A stretch of 64,000 bases of DNA from Caldora sp965222765 (GTDB lineage Bacteria; Cyanobacteriota; Cyanobacteriia; Cyanobacteriales; Coleofasciculaceae). Under the pieces are notes generated by a model that made no database searches, was not told the origin of the DNA, and saw nothing but the letters and a program-made list of their open reading frames with translations. The position numbers and the translations under genes were made by a program. Location of the stretch: NCBI GenBank assembly GCA_965222765.1, contig CBDCVG010000062.1, positions 1 to 64,000 of the forward strand, in the 5' to 3' direction. Shown here piece after piece: positions 33,642 to 42,442 of this stretch. The stretch's first letter is position 1, and each line of letters starts with the position of its first letter.

Positions 33642-34496
33642 TCAAATGACATAGTAAACTGCTCTACGATTGCTCAAATCTTCAAAAATTGCCCCTCGCT
33701 GTATCAAATTAAACTTCATTTCCCCAGAAAGTCCTGAATTCTCTCCAAATAGAGCTTGCTTGACTTTTGTACGGCTGAGTTTAGTACGTTTGAGAATAGT
33801 ACCTCTAAGATCGGCATTATTCAAGTTGGCATCAATCAAATTAGCATCCCTTAAATTGGCATTTTTGAGATAAGCAGCTCTTAAATAAGCACCGCTGAGA
33901 TTAGCACTAATCAAGTAGGCACCTCTAAAGTTGGTTACGCTGAGGTAAGCATTGCTCAGATCGACACTGATTAGATTAGCACCACTGAAATCTGCACCTC
34001 TAAGGAAAGCCTTTTTAAGATTGGCACCACTAATATCTGCACGGCTCAACTCAGCACAGCTGAGGTTAGCATCACTGAGATTAGTGCCGCTGAGACCGGC
34101 ACTTTTGAGGTTAACGCCGCTGAGATCTGCACCTCTAAGATCGGCGCTACAGAGCTCTGCATCGAGTAACTCAGTACTAATGAGTTCGGCTCCGCTAAGG
34201 TTAGCACTGATTAGGTTCGTTCCTCTCATATAGGCAAGGCTGAGATTGGCTCCGCTGAGGTTGGCAAGATTGAGGTTAGCCTCACTGAGATCAGCACCAC
34301 TAAGATCAGCATTCTTAAAGTTGAAACCACTTAAATCTTGATCACTTAAATCTTGACCACTTAAATCTTGACCACTTAAATCTCCGATAATCCTTTGATC
34401 AGAAATTTTTGCCAGCTTAGAAAAGTCTCTGGTTCTTTTACACACTATTGGTTGCTTCTGACGTTGAACTTCCAGCCCAAATTCTTTATCAATCAT
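33642..34496 (-). CDS. Pentapeptide-repeat protein
   Basis: A 284-aa protein. A short N-terminus ends in GDLSGQDLSGQDLSDQDLSG, where one pentapeptide is repeated nearly exactly. Then about 38 pentapeptides follow. The tail GEMKFNLIQRGAIFED is shared with two other pentapeptide proteins in the window. No signal peptide; probably cytosolic. The antisense frames of this gene are open only because of codon bias in the repeats. Confidence 0.9.
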   Translation of the reverse strand: MIDKEFGLEVQRQKQPIVCKRTRDFSKLAKISDQRIIGDLSGQDLSGQDLSDQDLSGFNFKNADLSGADLSEANLNLANLSGANLSLAYMRGTNLISANLSGAELISTELLDAELCSADLRGADLSGVNLKSAGLSGTNLSDANLSCAELSRADISGANLKKAFLRGADFSGANLISVDLSNAYLSVTNFRGAYLISANLSGAYLRAAYLKNANLRDANLIDANLNNADLRGTILKRTKLSRTKVKQALFGENSGLSGEMKFNLIQRGAIFEDLSNRRAVYYVI

Positions 34497-34822
34497 ACTT
34501 GCACCCCTTGTCGACTAAGATCAAGCTGGCATCTCTCAAAAAAAAATTAGGGGAGATCAGGAGAGTGTAGGATCTAGATTTTTCCTTGACCTCTTCTTAT
34601 TGTGTTACTTTACTCTCCTTAACTGCTCCCTATTTTCTTTTTTTAGAGTAAATTAGATCAAACTTGCAGCCAAATTTCTCACAAAAATTAATCTTCACAA
34701 ACAATTAATAACTAATAACTAATAACAGGTTAGCGTAGCGGTATGAACTGCAATCCCTATTCCTCTTAGAATTATGAGTTAGATTTTAAGGGTAAGATAG
34801 AAATATTTTTACCGTAGTCCAG
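34497..34822. other. Divergent intergenic region
   Basis: It holds a short heptamer run TAATAAC at about 34704-34727 and the dispersed phrase GGTTAGCGTAGCGG. Otherwise AT-rich with nothing recognised. Confidence 0.4.
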
Positions 34823-35269
34823 ATGCCTGCTCAACCAAAACCTCAGCAAAGTAAGATCCAAGCGGCTAGCTGGTCGATTGAGCAACTGCCTGGAATGAGA
34901 ATTCAAGAGCAATCTCTGCTAGAAGAATTAGGTATTACTAGCACTAAACAACTACTTAAGGTAGCTAGCTCTCCCCAATCAAAGCAAACCCTTGCCAATC
35001 AGCTGCACATTAAGGTTCAGTACGTAAACAAATGGGTTGCTCTAGCAGATTTAGCTCGCATACCGAGTATCGGTTGCCAGTACTCTGGATTATTGTTACA
35101 TGCTGGGATTTGCTCAGTTACACAACTCGCTCAGACTCCTGCCCATAGATTGCACCAACAAATTTTACGACTACAGGTGGCAACCATGCACCGTCGAGAT
35201 CTCTGTCCTGGGGTAGAAGAAGTAGCCGGATGGGTTAAACAAGCTAGAGAGTTAGCAATTTGCTCTTAG
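34823..35269 (+). CDS. DUF4332 helix-hairpin-helix-like protein
   Basis: A 148-aa protein with two repeats of the DUF4332 fold: IEQLPGMRIQEQSLLEELGI with TSTKQLL, and LARIPSIGCQYSGLLLHAGI with CSVTQLA. These resemble helix-hairpin-helix nucleic-acid-binding units. The function is not known. The gene converges with a TetR gene, the two stop codons overlapping by 4 bases. Confidence 0.82.
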   Translation: MPAQPKPQQSKIQAASWSIEQLPGMRIQEQSLLEELGITSTKQLLKVASSPQSKQTLANQLHIKVQYVNKWVALADLARIPSIGCQYSGLLLHAGICSVTQLAQTPAHRLHQQILRLQVATMHRRDLCPGVEEVAGWVKQARELAICS

Positions 35270-35889
35270 TTTTTCGCTAACACGCCATTGAGAAAAATAT
35301 CAGCAATCCCTTCTGCCATTTCTTGCATTTGTTGAGGGGAAGCTCCTGGTTCCATGATCGTGTCGTCACTGAAACCAGCTACAGCAAACATACCTAAAAA
35401 CACTTTAGCAACTATCTTGGGGTTGGTACGACGATAGATGCCTCGCTCCATAGCTGTTTCAAAGAAGGCTTCAGCCACATCTGTCATTTTAATGATCACT
35501 TCTGACTGAATGCGATCGCGTAATTCAGGATGAAACTGTGCTTCCATGAAGCAGACTCGCATCATATCTGAATTCTCTCGCATCCGTATCATCCGTCGCC
35601 GCATCACTTGCGCTACAGCTTTATAACTACCCATTTCACTGAGTTCGGTGAGCAAATCTGTGAGAATTTCTACCCAACCTTGAGTTGCTACTTCAATTAA
35701 AATAGCTTTTTTATTATCAAAATGACGAAAGATAGTACCTTCTGCAACCCCAGCTGCACTAGCTAAATCACGGGTTGTTGTACCGTCATACCCCCGAAGG
35801 GCAAACAAACGCTGTGCCGCTTGGAGAATGCGTTGTTTTGTTGCCGTATCAGACTGAGGGAGTCGATTTAAAATTCGCATTGCAGTCAC
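35266..35889 (-). CDS. TetR-family transcriptional regulator
   Basis: A 207-aa regulator. The N-terminal helix-turn-helix (ILQAAQRLFALRGYDGTTTR, then DLASAAGVAEGTIFRHFDNK) is typical TetR, followed by a ligand-binding helical domain. Its regulated genes may be nearby; the divergent neighbour is the periplasmic binding protein at 36249. The start could also be a few codons later. Confidence 0.92.
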   Translation of the reverse strand: MTAMRILNRLPQSDTATKQRILQAAQRLFALRGYDGTTTRDLASAAGVAEGTIFRHFDNKKAILIEVATQGWVEILTDLLTELSEMGSYKAVAQVMRRRMIRMRENSDMMRVCFMEAQFHPELRDRIQSEVIIKMTDVAEAFFETAMERGIYRRTNPKIVAKVFLGMFAVAGFSDDTIMEPGASPQQMQEMAEGIADIFLNGVLAKN

Positions 35890-36248
35890 ACTAGAGTTGT
35901 AGAGCTATTTTCTAACAGCTTGTCCCATTATGAGCAAAAGTGTTATAGTTCCTCACAAATTTGGGGAATTGAGAATTGAGAATTGAAAATTGAGAATTGT
36001 CCCTGCGTCTCCCCAGTTCCCCATCTCCTTGTCTCCCTTTTCTCAGTCCCCTAGGTTAGCTTGAGGTAACGTAGGCATAAGCTTTCTTGTAGAGTAACCC
36101 AACATCACCTGAGATTCGCGTTATTGTTTGTTAATGTAAAATTTCAGAAGACCCAACCTATAAGAGAAAGCGATCGCACTGGGTTAACTTGCTTAAAGTT
36201 GTTCAACCTATTTCTCCTCTGTCGTACCAATAAGAGTTTATAAAAGAA
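35890..36248. other. Divergent intergenic region with repeats
   Basis: A GAATTGA heptamer array followed by CTCCCCAGTTCCCC-type octamers lies at 35964-36050. The flanks should carry the TetR promoter and operator and the promoter of the binding-protein gene. Confidence 0.5.
35964..36050. repeat. GAATTGA heptamers and CCCCATCT-type octamers
   Basis: About five GAATTGA-like units followed by degenerate octamers, the same two-part arrangement seen after several other genes in the window. Confidence 0.8.
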
Positions 36249-37121
36249 ATGAGTAATAAGCTAACCGCCGTAACCCTTGGTATTATCTTATCCTTAACCT
36301 TTACGCCAGCCAGTTTAGCTGAAACAGTCTTGTCAGAAATTAAGCGTACTGGTGTTTTAAGAGCGGGAATTAGAAAAGATGCTCCTCCTTTTGGTTTTTT
36401 CGAGCAAGACCAATGGCAAGGCTACTGCACAACTAAAATGTCTTATCTGGTCGACCATCTCCGTGAAGTACTCAATATACCTGTTCGGTTAGAGCAAATT
36501 GAATCTGTTCTAGACGAAGACTCTCCTAATAATCGTTATCAAATGGTAGCCAATGGCAAGGTACATCTAGAGTGTGGCCCAAATACAATCAAAAGTACTC
36601 CACCACTACCGGGAGTTACTTACTCAACTGCTTTTTATTATTCGGGGACACATTTTCTCATCACACCGGAAATGAGGGGTATATTCAAGCCTGACACTGC
36701 CCTATCAGATCAAACAATTGGTGTCCTTCCTGGTTCCAATACCCATACCTTAATTTCCAGTACCTACCCATTAGCTGAAATAGTAGATGAGCGCTACAAC
36801 AGCCCTAAAGGTCGAGAATTGGGTGTTAGAGATGTTGTTGAACGCGAAATTGATGCTTTTGCTAGTGATGGAATCCTGTTAATGGGAGAAGCCTTAAGAC
36901 AAGGGTTGACATTCCGGGATTTTACCTTAACTCCTGACCGACCGTTAAGTTGTGATTTTTACGGAATTATTTTACCAGCTCAGGATAGAAAATGGAAGAC
37001 AGAAATTGACAAATTTATTGATAAATTAAGATGGGATGTAATTTTGGAAGAATCCTTGGGTGATGACTCTATTTATTACCAAGGCATACGACAAGGCGCT
37101 TATGACAAATGTGCTAACTAA
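36249..37121 (+). CDS. Periplasmic amino-acid-type substrate-binding protein (SBP_bac_3)
   Basis: A 290-aa protein with a signal peptide (LGIILSLTFTPASLA) and the start of the family-3 fold (IKRTGVLRAGIRKDAPPFGF). Later segments include GVLPGSNTHTLI and DAFASDGILLMGEAL. No permease or ATPase is adjacent. In cyanobacteria such orphans may serve a remote ABC transporter or sense a ligand. Substrate unknown. Confidence 0.85.
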   Translation: MSNKLTAVTLGIILSLTFTPASLAETVLSEIKRTGVLRAGIRKDAPPFGFFEQDQWQGYCTTKMSYLVDHLREVLNIPVRLEQIESVLDEDSPNNRYQMVANGKVHLECGPNTIKSTPPLPGVTYSTAFYYSGTHFLITPEMRGIFKPDTALSDQTIGVLPGSNTHTLISSTYPLAEIVDERYNSPKGRELGVRDVVEREIDAFASDGILLMGEALRQGLTFRDFTLTPDRPLSCDFYGIILPAQDRKWKTEIDKFIDKLRWDVILEESLGDDSIYYQGIRQGAYDKCAN

Positions 37122-37183
37122 ATCCTTCGGTTTCTCTTCAGGAAAAAAGACAAGCTTGTTTTTGATGATTCAAATAAACGACT

Positions 37184-38059
37184 ATGTTAAACCCATTCTC
37201 TTGGATTAAGCGTGCTTCCAATCGTCGATGGTTTTACTGGCTGATTCTGGTAGTTGTGGCACTGGGTTTGGGGTTAGGGTTACCCAATACTTCATCCGCA
37301 TATCACTCGTGTATATCAGATGCTGGTGCAGGAATTGAGATAATTCAGTTAATTACCATGTCTGATCAACAAGAATTAGAGCTGGGTGAATGTTTGAATC
37401 AAGAAGAAGTTGATCAGGGGCTGCCGATTTATAATGATCGCCAAATCACTGAATATGTCAAAGAGATTGGTGAGAAATTAATCTCCTATAGCGATCGTCC
37501 CAATTTTCCCTATACCTTTCAAGTAATCAATGACAACAAGATAAATGCCTCTGCCTCAGTAGGTGGCTTTGTTTACGTTCATACTGGCTTACTCAAAGAG
37601 CTAGAAAATGAAGCTGAGTTAGCTGGGGTGATAGCTCACGAAATTGCTCATATTACCAGCAAACACAGTATCCAAAGGCTACGGCAGTTCCTCAAAAAAG
37701 ACAACCTTGAGGTAAATGATCAAGTTGAGTATGGGAGAATTCTCAATCTTCTGGAGGATATCGCCTTTTCTCTTCCCCGAGGACGACAGCAGGAAAATGA
37801 AGCGGATCGCAAGGGATTAGACATGTTGCACGGTTCTGGCTATGCTCCTTCAGGCGTGATTGGAGTTCTGCAAACACTCATAACCCTAGAACAAAATTCC
37901 ACCAATACACTCGCAATGTTAAGAACCCACCCAGAACCAGCAAAACGTCTGGATACTTTAAAAGAAATAATCAACAGAAAAGGTTGGAATCCCAATCTTG
38001 GTGATGGTTTAGATAGAGCTGCCTACAAACGGAGAATTGAATCTCTACTAATCGAGTAA
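37184..38059 (+). CDS. M48-family metallopeptidase (BepA/Oma1-like)
   Basis: A 291-aa zinc protease. The N-terminus has one hydrophobic segment (WFYWLILVVVALGLGLGLP). The zinc site is HEIAHITSKH at about 153-162 with the third ligand in ENEADRKGLDML. The domain ends with RTHPEPAKRLDTLKE, typical of the YcaL/BepA group involved in envelope quality control. Exported or membrane-anchored. Confidence 0.92.
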   Translation: MLNPFSWIKRASNRRWFYWLILVVVALGLGLGLPNTSSAYHSCISDAGAGIEIIQLITMSDQQELELGECLNQEEVDQGLPIYNDRQITEYVKEIGEKLISYSDRPNFPYTFQVINDNKINASASVGGFVYVHTGLLKELENEAELAGVIAHEIAHITSKHSIQRLRQFLKKDNLEVNDQVEYGRILNLLEDIAFSLPRGRQQENEADRKGLDMLHGSGYAPSGVIGVLQTLITLEQNSTNTLAMLRTHPEPAKRLDTLKEIINRKGWNPNLGDGLDRAAYKRRIESLLIE

Positions 38060-38189
38060 TTGGGAATTGGGAATCGGGAATCGGGAATTGGGAATCAGTG
38101 GTAGAGAATTGGCGTTGGGTTTCGCTTTGCTCCACCCAACCTACTTTTGTAACTGAATTTCTCCTTGTCTCCCCCATCTACCCATCTCC
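38060..38189. repeat. GGGAATTG heptamers plus GTTGGGT inverted repeat
   Basis: GGGAATTG/GGGAATC units at 38060-38096 are followed by a GGCGTTGGGT...ACCCAACCTAC inverted repeat (38111-38144) related to 19048-19080, then a short CTCCCCCATCTAC stretch. Confidence 0.75.
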
Positions 38190-39113
38190 CTACTCCCCAA
38201 ATCGGGCTAATAATTCCTCACGGGATAATTGCAGAATCAATTGGGTAGCTTCCTTAGCCGTTAGTTGGCTCAAAGGTTCAACAATTTGGAATAATTCCCT
38301 ATCCCCGAGCCCAAATTTAACTTCCAGCATACTCTCAATCATCAGGCGTATTCCCCGTTGTTCTCCTCGTTGTTCTCCTCGTTGTTCTCCCAGTTGTTCT
38401 CCTTTTCTGAGAGCGGCTTCTTCCCACTGCACATATAAAGGTGATAATTTCATTATTAGATTTTCCTCCTCAAGCTCTAAATCTTCTGTTGTTTGTAAAT
38501 TCGCCTTCAAGTTTGTCAATAATTTCAGAGCATTCAACCGCAAGGGGTGGGTTTGAGGCAGTTTTTTGATTTCATCAATTGCTTGTTCTTGAACTCTCCC
38601 TCTACCTAAAAGTCTAATCCAGAGAGTATCTGAGGTTCTTGGCAACTGATGAATTACTACAATTGCCGTCCGCAGATAGTCTCCAAAAAAATAGATTCCT
38701 TTTCCCCAATTATCAGCATCCATTCTTACGAAAAAACCATTCAACAGAGCCTCAGAAGCAGTTGGAGAAAGAATCCACAGACGAGGTAAACTTTCCTGCT
38801 GTAGTTGCTCTTGATTTCGGTTAGCTCGGCGCTGAAACTCCCCCCGCATCATCAGCAGCTTCAGAAGGCAATTACAGATATCTGTGGGAGTGGCAGGATT
38901 CCGAAATGGTTCAAATACTGTAGGTGTTGCTGCCAAACGTCCCAGTAATCCCAAAGCTTCTGTATTTGCCTGAGTTAGGTTATTAGGGGCAAACCAAACA
39001 TCAATTTCTCTGACTTCCCCTGGAACACGACGAGGTGCTTTCACCTCACCGAAAGGAGCTAACAATTCTTCTAAATAATCTTTGGCAAATTGATCGTGAG
39101 CAAACCGTGTCAT
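38190..39113 (-). CDS. DUF4351-containing, Rpn-like family protein
   Basis: A 307-aa protein common in filamentous cyanobacteria. The N-terminus FAHDQFAKDYLEELLAPFGE leads to EVREIDVWFAP, which resembles the PD-(D/E)XK nuclease-like part of Rpn/YhgA proteins. The C-terminus has a variable GEQ-RGEQ-RGEQ-R repeat and ends with DUF4351 (LTAKEATQLILQLSREELLARF). These proteins are related to recombination-promoting nucleases, but many lack the full catalytic set; E47 and D49 in EIDVW are candidates. Confidence 0.78.
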   Translation of the reverse strand: MTRFAHDQFAKDYLEELLAPFGEVKAPRRVPGEVREIDVWFAPNNLTQANTEALGLLGRLAATPTVFEPFRNPATPTDICNCLLKLLMMRGEFQRRANRNQEQLQQESLPRLWILSPTASEALLNGFFVRMDADNWGKGIYFFGDYLRTAIVVIHQLPRTSDTLWIRLLGRGRVQEQAIDEIKKLPQTHPLRLNALKLLTNLKANLQTTEDLELEEENLIMKLSPLYVQWEEAALRKGEQLGEQRGEQRGEQRGIRLMIESMLEVKFGLGDRELFQIVEPLSQLTAKEATQLILQLSREELLARFGE

Positions 39114-39149
39114 TGAAATTTCAGGTTAATTTTAATTATCATAAGGCGC

Positions 39150-39265
39150 AAGAATTGTTGTTTGTTGTTTGTTGTTTGTTGTTTGTTGTTTGGAATTCGT
39201 GAGTGTAAATATCTCCCCTATCCCCCTTGTCTCTCTCATCTCCCCAGCTCCCTCAGCTCTCCATT
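39150..39265. repeat. TTGTTTG heptamers and CCCCAGCT octamers
   Basis: Five units of TTGTTTG, then degenerate CTCCCCAGCTCC octamers that run up to the end of the DUF1537 gene. Confidence 0.85.
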
Positions 39266-39266
39266 C

Positions 39267-40595
39267 TCAATTCCCACTCCCTTTAAACCGTTGGTAAGTT
39301 GTAATTAAAGCATCAGCATCTCCTACATTGCCAGGAAATAGCACAACAGGTAAATTGGGAAACTGGAGATGGTCAGTAGATGTACGCACAACTGAGCATC
39401 CGGGTATAATCTGACCCAATAGTCGTGCTGATCTCAAATTTAGACCAGTACTCAAAACATCGTTGGAAGTAATTCCCCCTTTACTAATTAAAAATCCGAT
39501 ATCTGCTGGCAATCCCCGCACGATATCCATTAATAAAGCAGAAACTGCTGTCCCAAATTGCAATCGGGTTTGGATATCCTTAAATACTAGTTCCTCACGA
39601 CTGGTATAAATTACAGGTGTTTTACCAATACTGTGAGCCTCTTGGACAGTTTTCAGAATTTTGGCTAAGAGCTCTGCTCGTTGTATTTCCGACTCATCTA
39701 CTAAATGAGCTACATCCACCTCAATACCAACAATCCCTGGTTCTAGCAACAGACACTCTAGTTGCTGTGTTGTCTTTTTCACATGGGAACCAACAATCAC
39801 TGCTCCAGCCTTCCCTTGCCGCACGTACTCAGCCATATCTGCTGCTGCCACCGGCTGAGGGCCTAGATTTGCCAGAGAGGTTAAGATGCTAGCAGCAGAG
39901 CGAAATAGGAAGCGCTTACCTTGTGCCGCTGCTGTGAGGACATCTGCGGCAAATTTATCTAAATCTGTTTGAGTTTCTCCATCCACTACTCCGCACTGGT
40001 TATCACTGAGAGTCTGGAGGCGCTCTAAACTGCCCTTGCGAAGATCATTAAGTACAAATCTTTCAACAGCACTGGCTTTAATACTACCTTTAGTTTTCTC
40101 TTCTACATAATCTGGTAAATAGCTGTGATGGTAACCAAAAACTGAGTCTTTGGCAAACTCAGTTTCATGTACTGGTATTGGCACACCATCAATTATTAAA
40201 TAATGGATACTAGCACGGGTTACTCGTCCTCCTTCAAAAAAAGCCGGTACTAGGAAATGAGCATCAAAAGGTCCCACTTCTTCTGCAATGACGTCAGTTT
40301 CTACCGGATAATGTCCCCGTAGCGTTGAGTCAGAGCGACTTACCACCAGAAAATCTTCAATTCCTTCAGCCTCTAAGGCAATTTTGAGGTTATGGCAGAC
40401 TTCTCTGGTAACTGCTGCTGCTTGCTCTGGAGTGAGTGCTCTAGTATTTGTCAGGATAAAAAAGATTGGGGAATCGTCCTTGAGTCCCAATTTCAAGGTA
40501 TCCACATCCCAGCGTGTCAGCAGCAGGCAACTGTGAACTGTCTGGGAACCTGTGGGATCATCATCTAAGACAATAATTTTTGGTTTGGTAGTCAT
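39267..40595 (-). CDS. Four-carbon acid sugar kinase (DUF1537 family)
   Basis: A 442-aa protein with the N-terminal DUF1537 segment (IIVLDDDPTGSQTVHSCLLL, SRSDSTLRGHYPVETDVI) and the C-terminal nucleotide-binding domain (GAVIVGSHVKKTTQQL, FLISKGGITSNDVLS). The family includes OtnK and DtnK kinases, which phosphorylate erythronate- or threonate-like acids. No aldolase or dehydrogenase partner is adjacent, so the substrate is unclear. Confidence 0.88.
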   Translation of the reverse strand: MTTKPKIIVLDDDPTGSQTVHSCLLLTRWDVDTLKLGLKDDSPIFFILTNTRALTPEQAAAVTREVCHNLKIALEAEGIEDFLVVSRSDSTLRGHYPVETDVIAEEVGPFDAHFLVPAFFEGGRVTRASIHYLIIDGVPIPVHETEFAKDSVFGYHHSYLPDYVEEKTKGSIKASAVERFVLNDLRKGSLERLQTLSDNQCGVVDGETQTDLDKFAADVLTAAAQGKRFLFRSAASILTSLANLGPQPVAAADMAEYVRQGKAGAVIVGSHVKKTTQQLECLLLEPGIVGIEVDVAHLVDESEIQRAELLAKILKTVQEAHSIGKTPVIYTSREELVFKDIQTRLQFGTAVSALLMDIVRGLPADIGFLISKGGITSNDVLSTGLNLRSARLLGQIIPGCSVVRTSTDHLQFPNLPVVLFPGNVGDADALITTYQRFKGSGN

Positions 40596-40608
40596 TAGTA
40601 TAAGCGTA

Positions 40609-40636
40609 AATCCTAAATTCTAAATTCTAAATTCTT
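40609..40636. repeat. Short heptamer repeat TAAATTC
   Basis: Three to four units, partly within the 3' end of the pentapeptide gene, where they set the stop codon. Confidence 0.7.
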
Positions 40637-41281
40637 CCTGCCATCGGGCATAATTGCTCCAGTTAGTGTTGTTGATTCTAGGTTTACTCCAGTAAGGTTA
40701 GTGTTGGTCAAGTTTGCATCGCTCAGGTTAGCGTTGGTCAAGTTTGCATTGGTAAGATTGGCATCGCTCAAGTTAGCGTTGGTGAGATTGGTATGACTGA
40801 GATTCGCTCTGCTAAGGTTGGCTCGACTCAGGTTTACATCGCTGAGATTAGCTTCGCTGAGATTGGCATCACTCAAATAGCTTTGACTGAGATTAGCTCG
40901 ACTCAGATTCGTTTGATACAGATGTGTTCCGATAAGAATAGCCCGACTGAGATTGGCACTGCTGAGGTTTGCTTTCCAGAAATTTACTCGGCGGAAGTTC
41001 GTATTAATACAATTAATTTGCGTGAGATTAGCTTGCTCAAGGTTAGCTCCGCTGAGATTTGCCCAGCCGAGAGTTGCTCCTTGGAGGTTGATGGCTTTAA
41101 GGTTGGCTCCTTTGAGATTTGCCCAACTTAGGTTAGCTCCTTTAAGATTTGCCCCTTCAAGGTTAAGCCCCTCTAGTTCTGCCTGCATCAGGTTCACCTT
41201 GATTTGAGCATTTTTTTCCCGCCACTCATTCCAATCGACTGTTGAACTTTTGAGTAAAGTGAGATGTTCGTGATTTGCCAT
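40613..41281 (-). CDS. Pentapeptide-repeat protein
   Basis: A 222-aa protein consisting of a short leader (LTLLKSSTVDWNEWREKN) and about 33 ANL(S/T)X pentapeptides. Its last residues (GRKNLEFRI) are encoded by a TAAATTC heptamer run at 40609-40636, so the C-terminus reads into repeat DNA. It lies 17 bases downstream of the DUF1537 gene's start, on the same strand, and is upstream of it in transcription. Confidence 0.9.
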   Translation of the reverse strand: MANHEHLTLLKSSTVDWNEWREKNAQIKVNLMQAELEGLNLEGANLKGANLSWANLKGANLKAINLQGATLGWANLSGANLEQANLTQINCINTNFRRVNFWKANLSSANLSRAILIGTHLYQTNLSRANLSQSYLSDANLSEANLSDVNLSRANLSRANLSHTNLTNANLSDANLTNANLTNANLSDANLTNTNLTGVNLESTTLTGAIMPDGRKNLEFRI

Positions 41282-41438
41282 ACAGTGTAACGCTACACCT
41301 TATTCAGTATACCTCTACACTTTACTGATAGAATATTAGGAAGCTTCCCAGATTTTCTCTGTAGCCAACAAAAATAACTCGTTGCTTTATTTTTGAGTAA
41401 AAGTGACGTGCCAAATATTTGCGTCATGGTGATTCCCG

Positions 41439-42227
41439 ATGCATGAAACTAACCCGGAAGCAAAACCCCTACATCAGATGAATCCTTTAAGTCGTTTTTC
41501 TGAGCAAGCAGGGGCTTATAGGAAGTATAGACCGAGTTATCCAGACGCTGCGATCGCAACTATTTTAGAGGGACTAGGCAAGCCATCATCAATTGTAGCG
41601 GCAGACGTTGGTGCTGGTACAGGAATTTCCTCCCGTTTGCTGGCTCACAAGGGTGTACGGGTACTGGCAATTGAGCCCAATGCCGCCATGAGACAGGAGG
41701 CTCAACCCCATCCCCTGATAGAGTTTAATGGGGGTACAGCAGAAGCAACTAACCTAGAAACAGCCTCAATGGATTTGGTAACTTGCTTCCAAGCTTTTCA
41801 TTGGTTTAACCCCAAACCTGCTCTGCAAGAGTTTCATCGTATCCTTAAACCAGGGGCAAGATTGGCAGTAGTTTGGAATAATCGCGATCGCCAGGATGAG
41901 TTTACCGCAGGTTATAGTAATTTAGTACGCAGAATATCTAATAATCATCCTGCTGAATCCCGTCTTGTTACTGTCGAACCCCTGTTGGTAAGTCCCCTAT
42001 TTCCTGAAGTTGTTCAGCACAGCTTTTCTTACCGACAGCAGTTAGACTTAGAAGGACTAATTGGTCGAGCTAATAGTGTTTCCTACATCTCTAGAGAACC
42101 CCAAGCACAGCAGCAACTTATCTCTGGTTTGCAGGAATTATGCGATCGCTATTGTGATGAAAATGGTTTTGTCTATATGGTATATAGTACCAGTGTCTAT
42201 CTCGCCGAGAGCAAAACGGCACGCTAG
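41439..42227 (+). CDS. Class I SAM-dependent methyltransferase
   Basis: A 262-aa enzyme. The SAM motif is VAADVGAGTGISSRLLAHKG, with VLAIEPNAAMR as motif II and a UbiE/YcgJ-like FQAFHWFNPKPALQEFHRIL. A later start at Met18 (MNPLSRFSEQ) would fit the family better. The stop codon is within a dispersed repeat whose inverted copy lies at 63844-63874. Substrate unknown. Confidence 0.85.
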   Translation: MHETNPEAKPLHQMNPLSRFSEQAGAYRKYRPSYPDAAIATILEGLGKPSSIVAADVGAGTGISSRLLAHKGVRVLAIEPNAAMRQEAQPHPLIEFNGGTAEATNLETASMDLVTCFQAFHWFNPKPALQEFHRILKPGARLAVVWNNRDRQDEFTAGYSNLVRRISNNHPAESRLVTVEPLLVSPLFPEVVQHSFSYRQQLDLEGLIGRANSVSYISREPQAQQQLISGLQELCDRYCDENGFVYMVYSTSVYLAESKTAR

Positions 42228-42252
42228 TACCGCTGCGCGGAATTAAGAATTA
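42224..42252 (+). repeat. Dispersed repeat CTAGTACCGCTGCGCGGAAT, copy 1
   Basis: Inverted copy at 63844-63874. It overlaps the stop codon of the methyltransferase gene. Confidence 0.75.
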
Positions 42253-42442
42253 CAGCACATTTCATCTTGGTGAGGTACACTCATGTAGGACAATATGCTT
42301 ACCTCATAAGAGTTTTACTGTACCTCATATACCTGCAATCTGCTGTAAGAATTAAGAATGCTTATAGAGTAAGGATTCTCTCAAATCATTAGTTCTCCCA
42401 ATCTCCCAATTCAAGACACCTAATACCTATGAGACGCTTTCA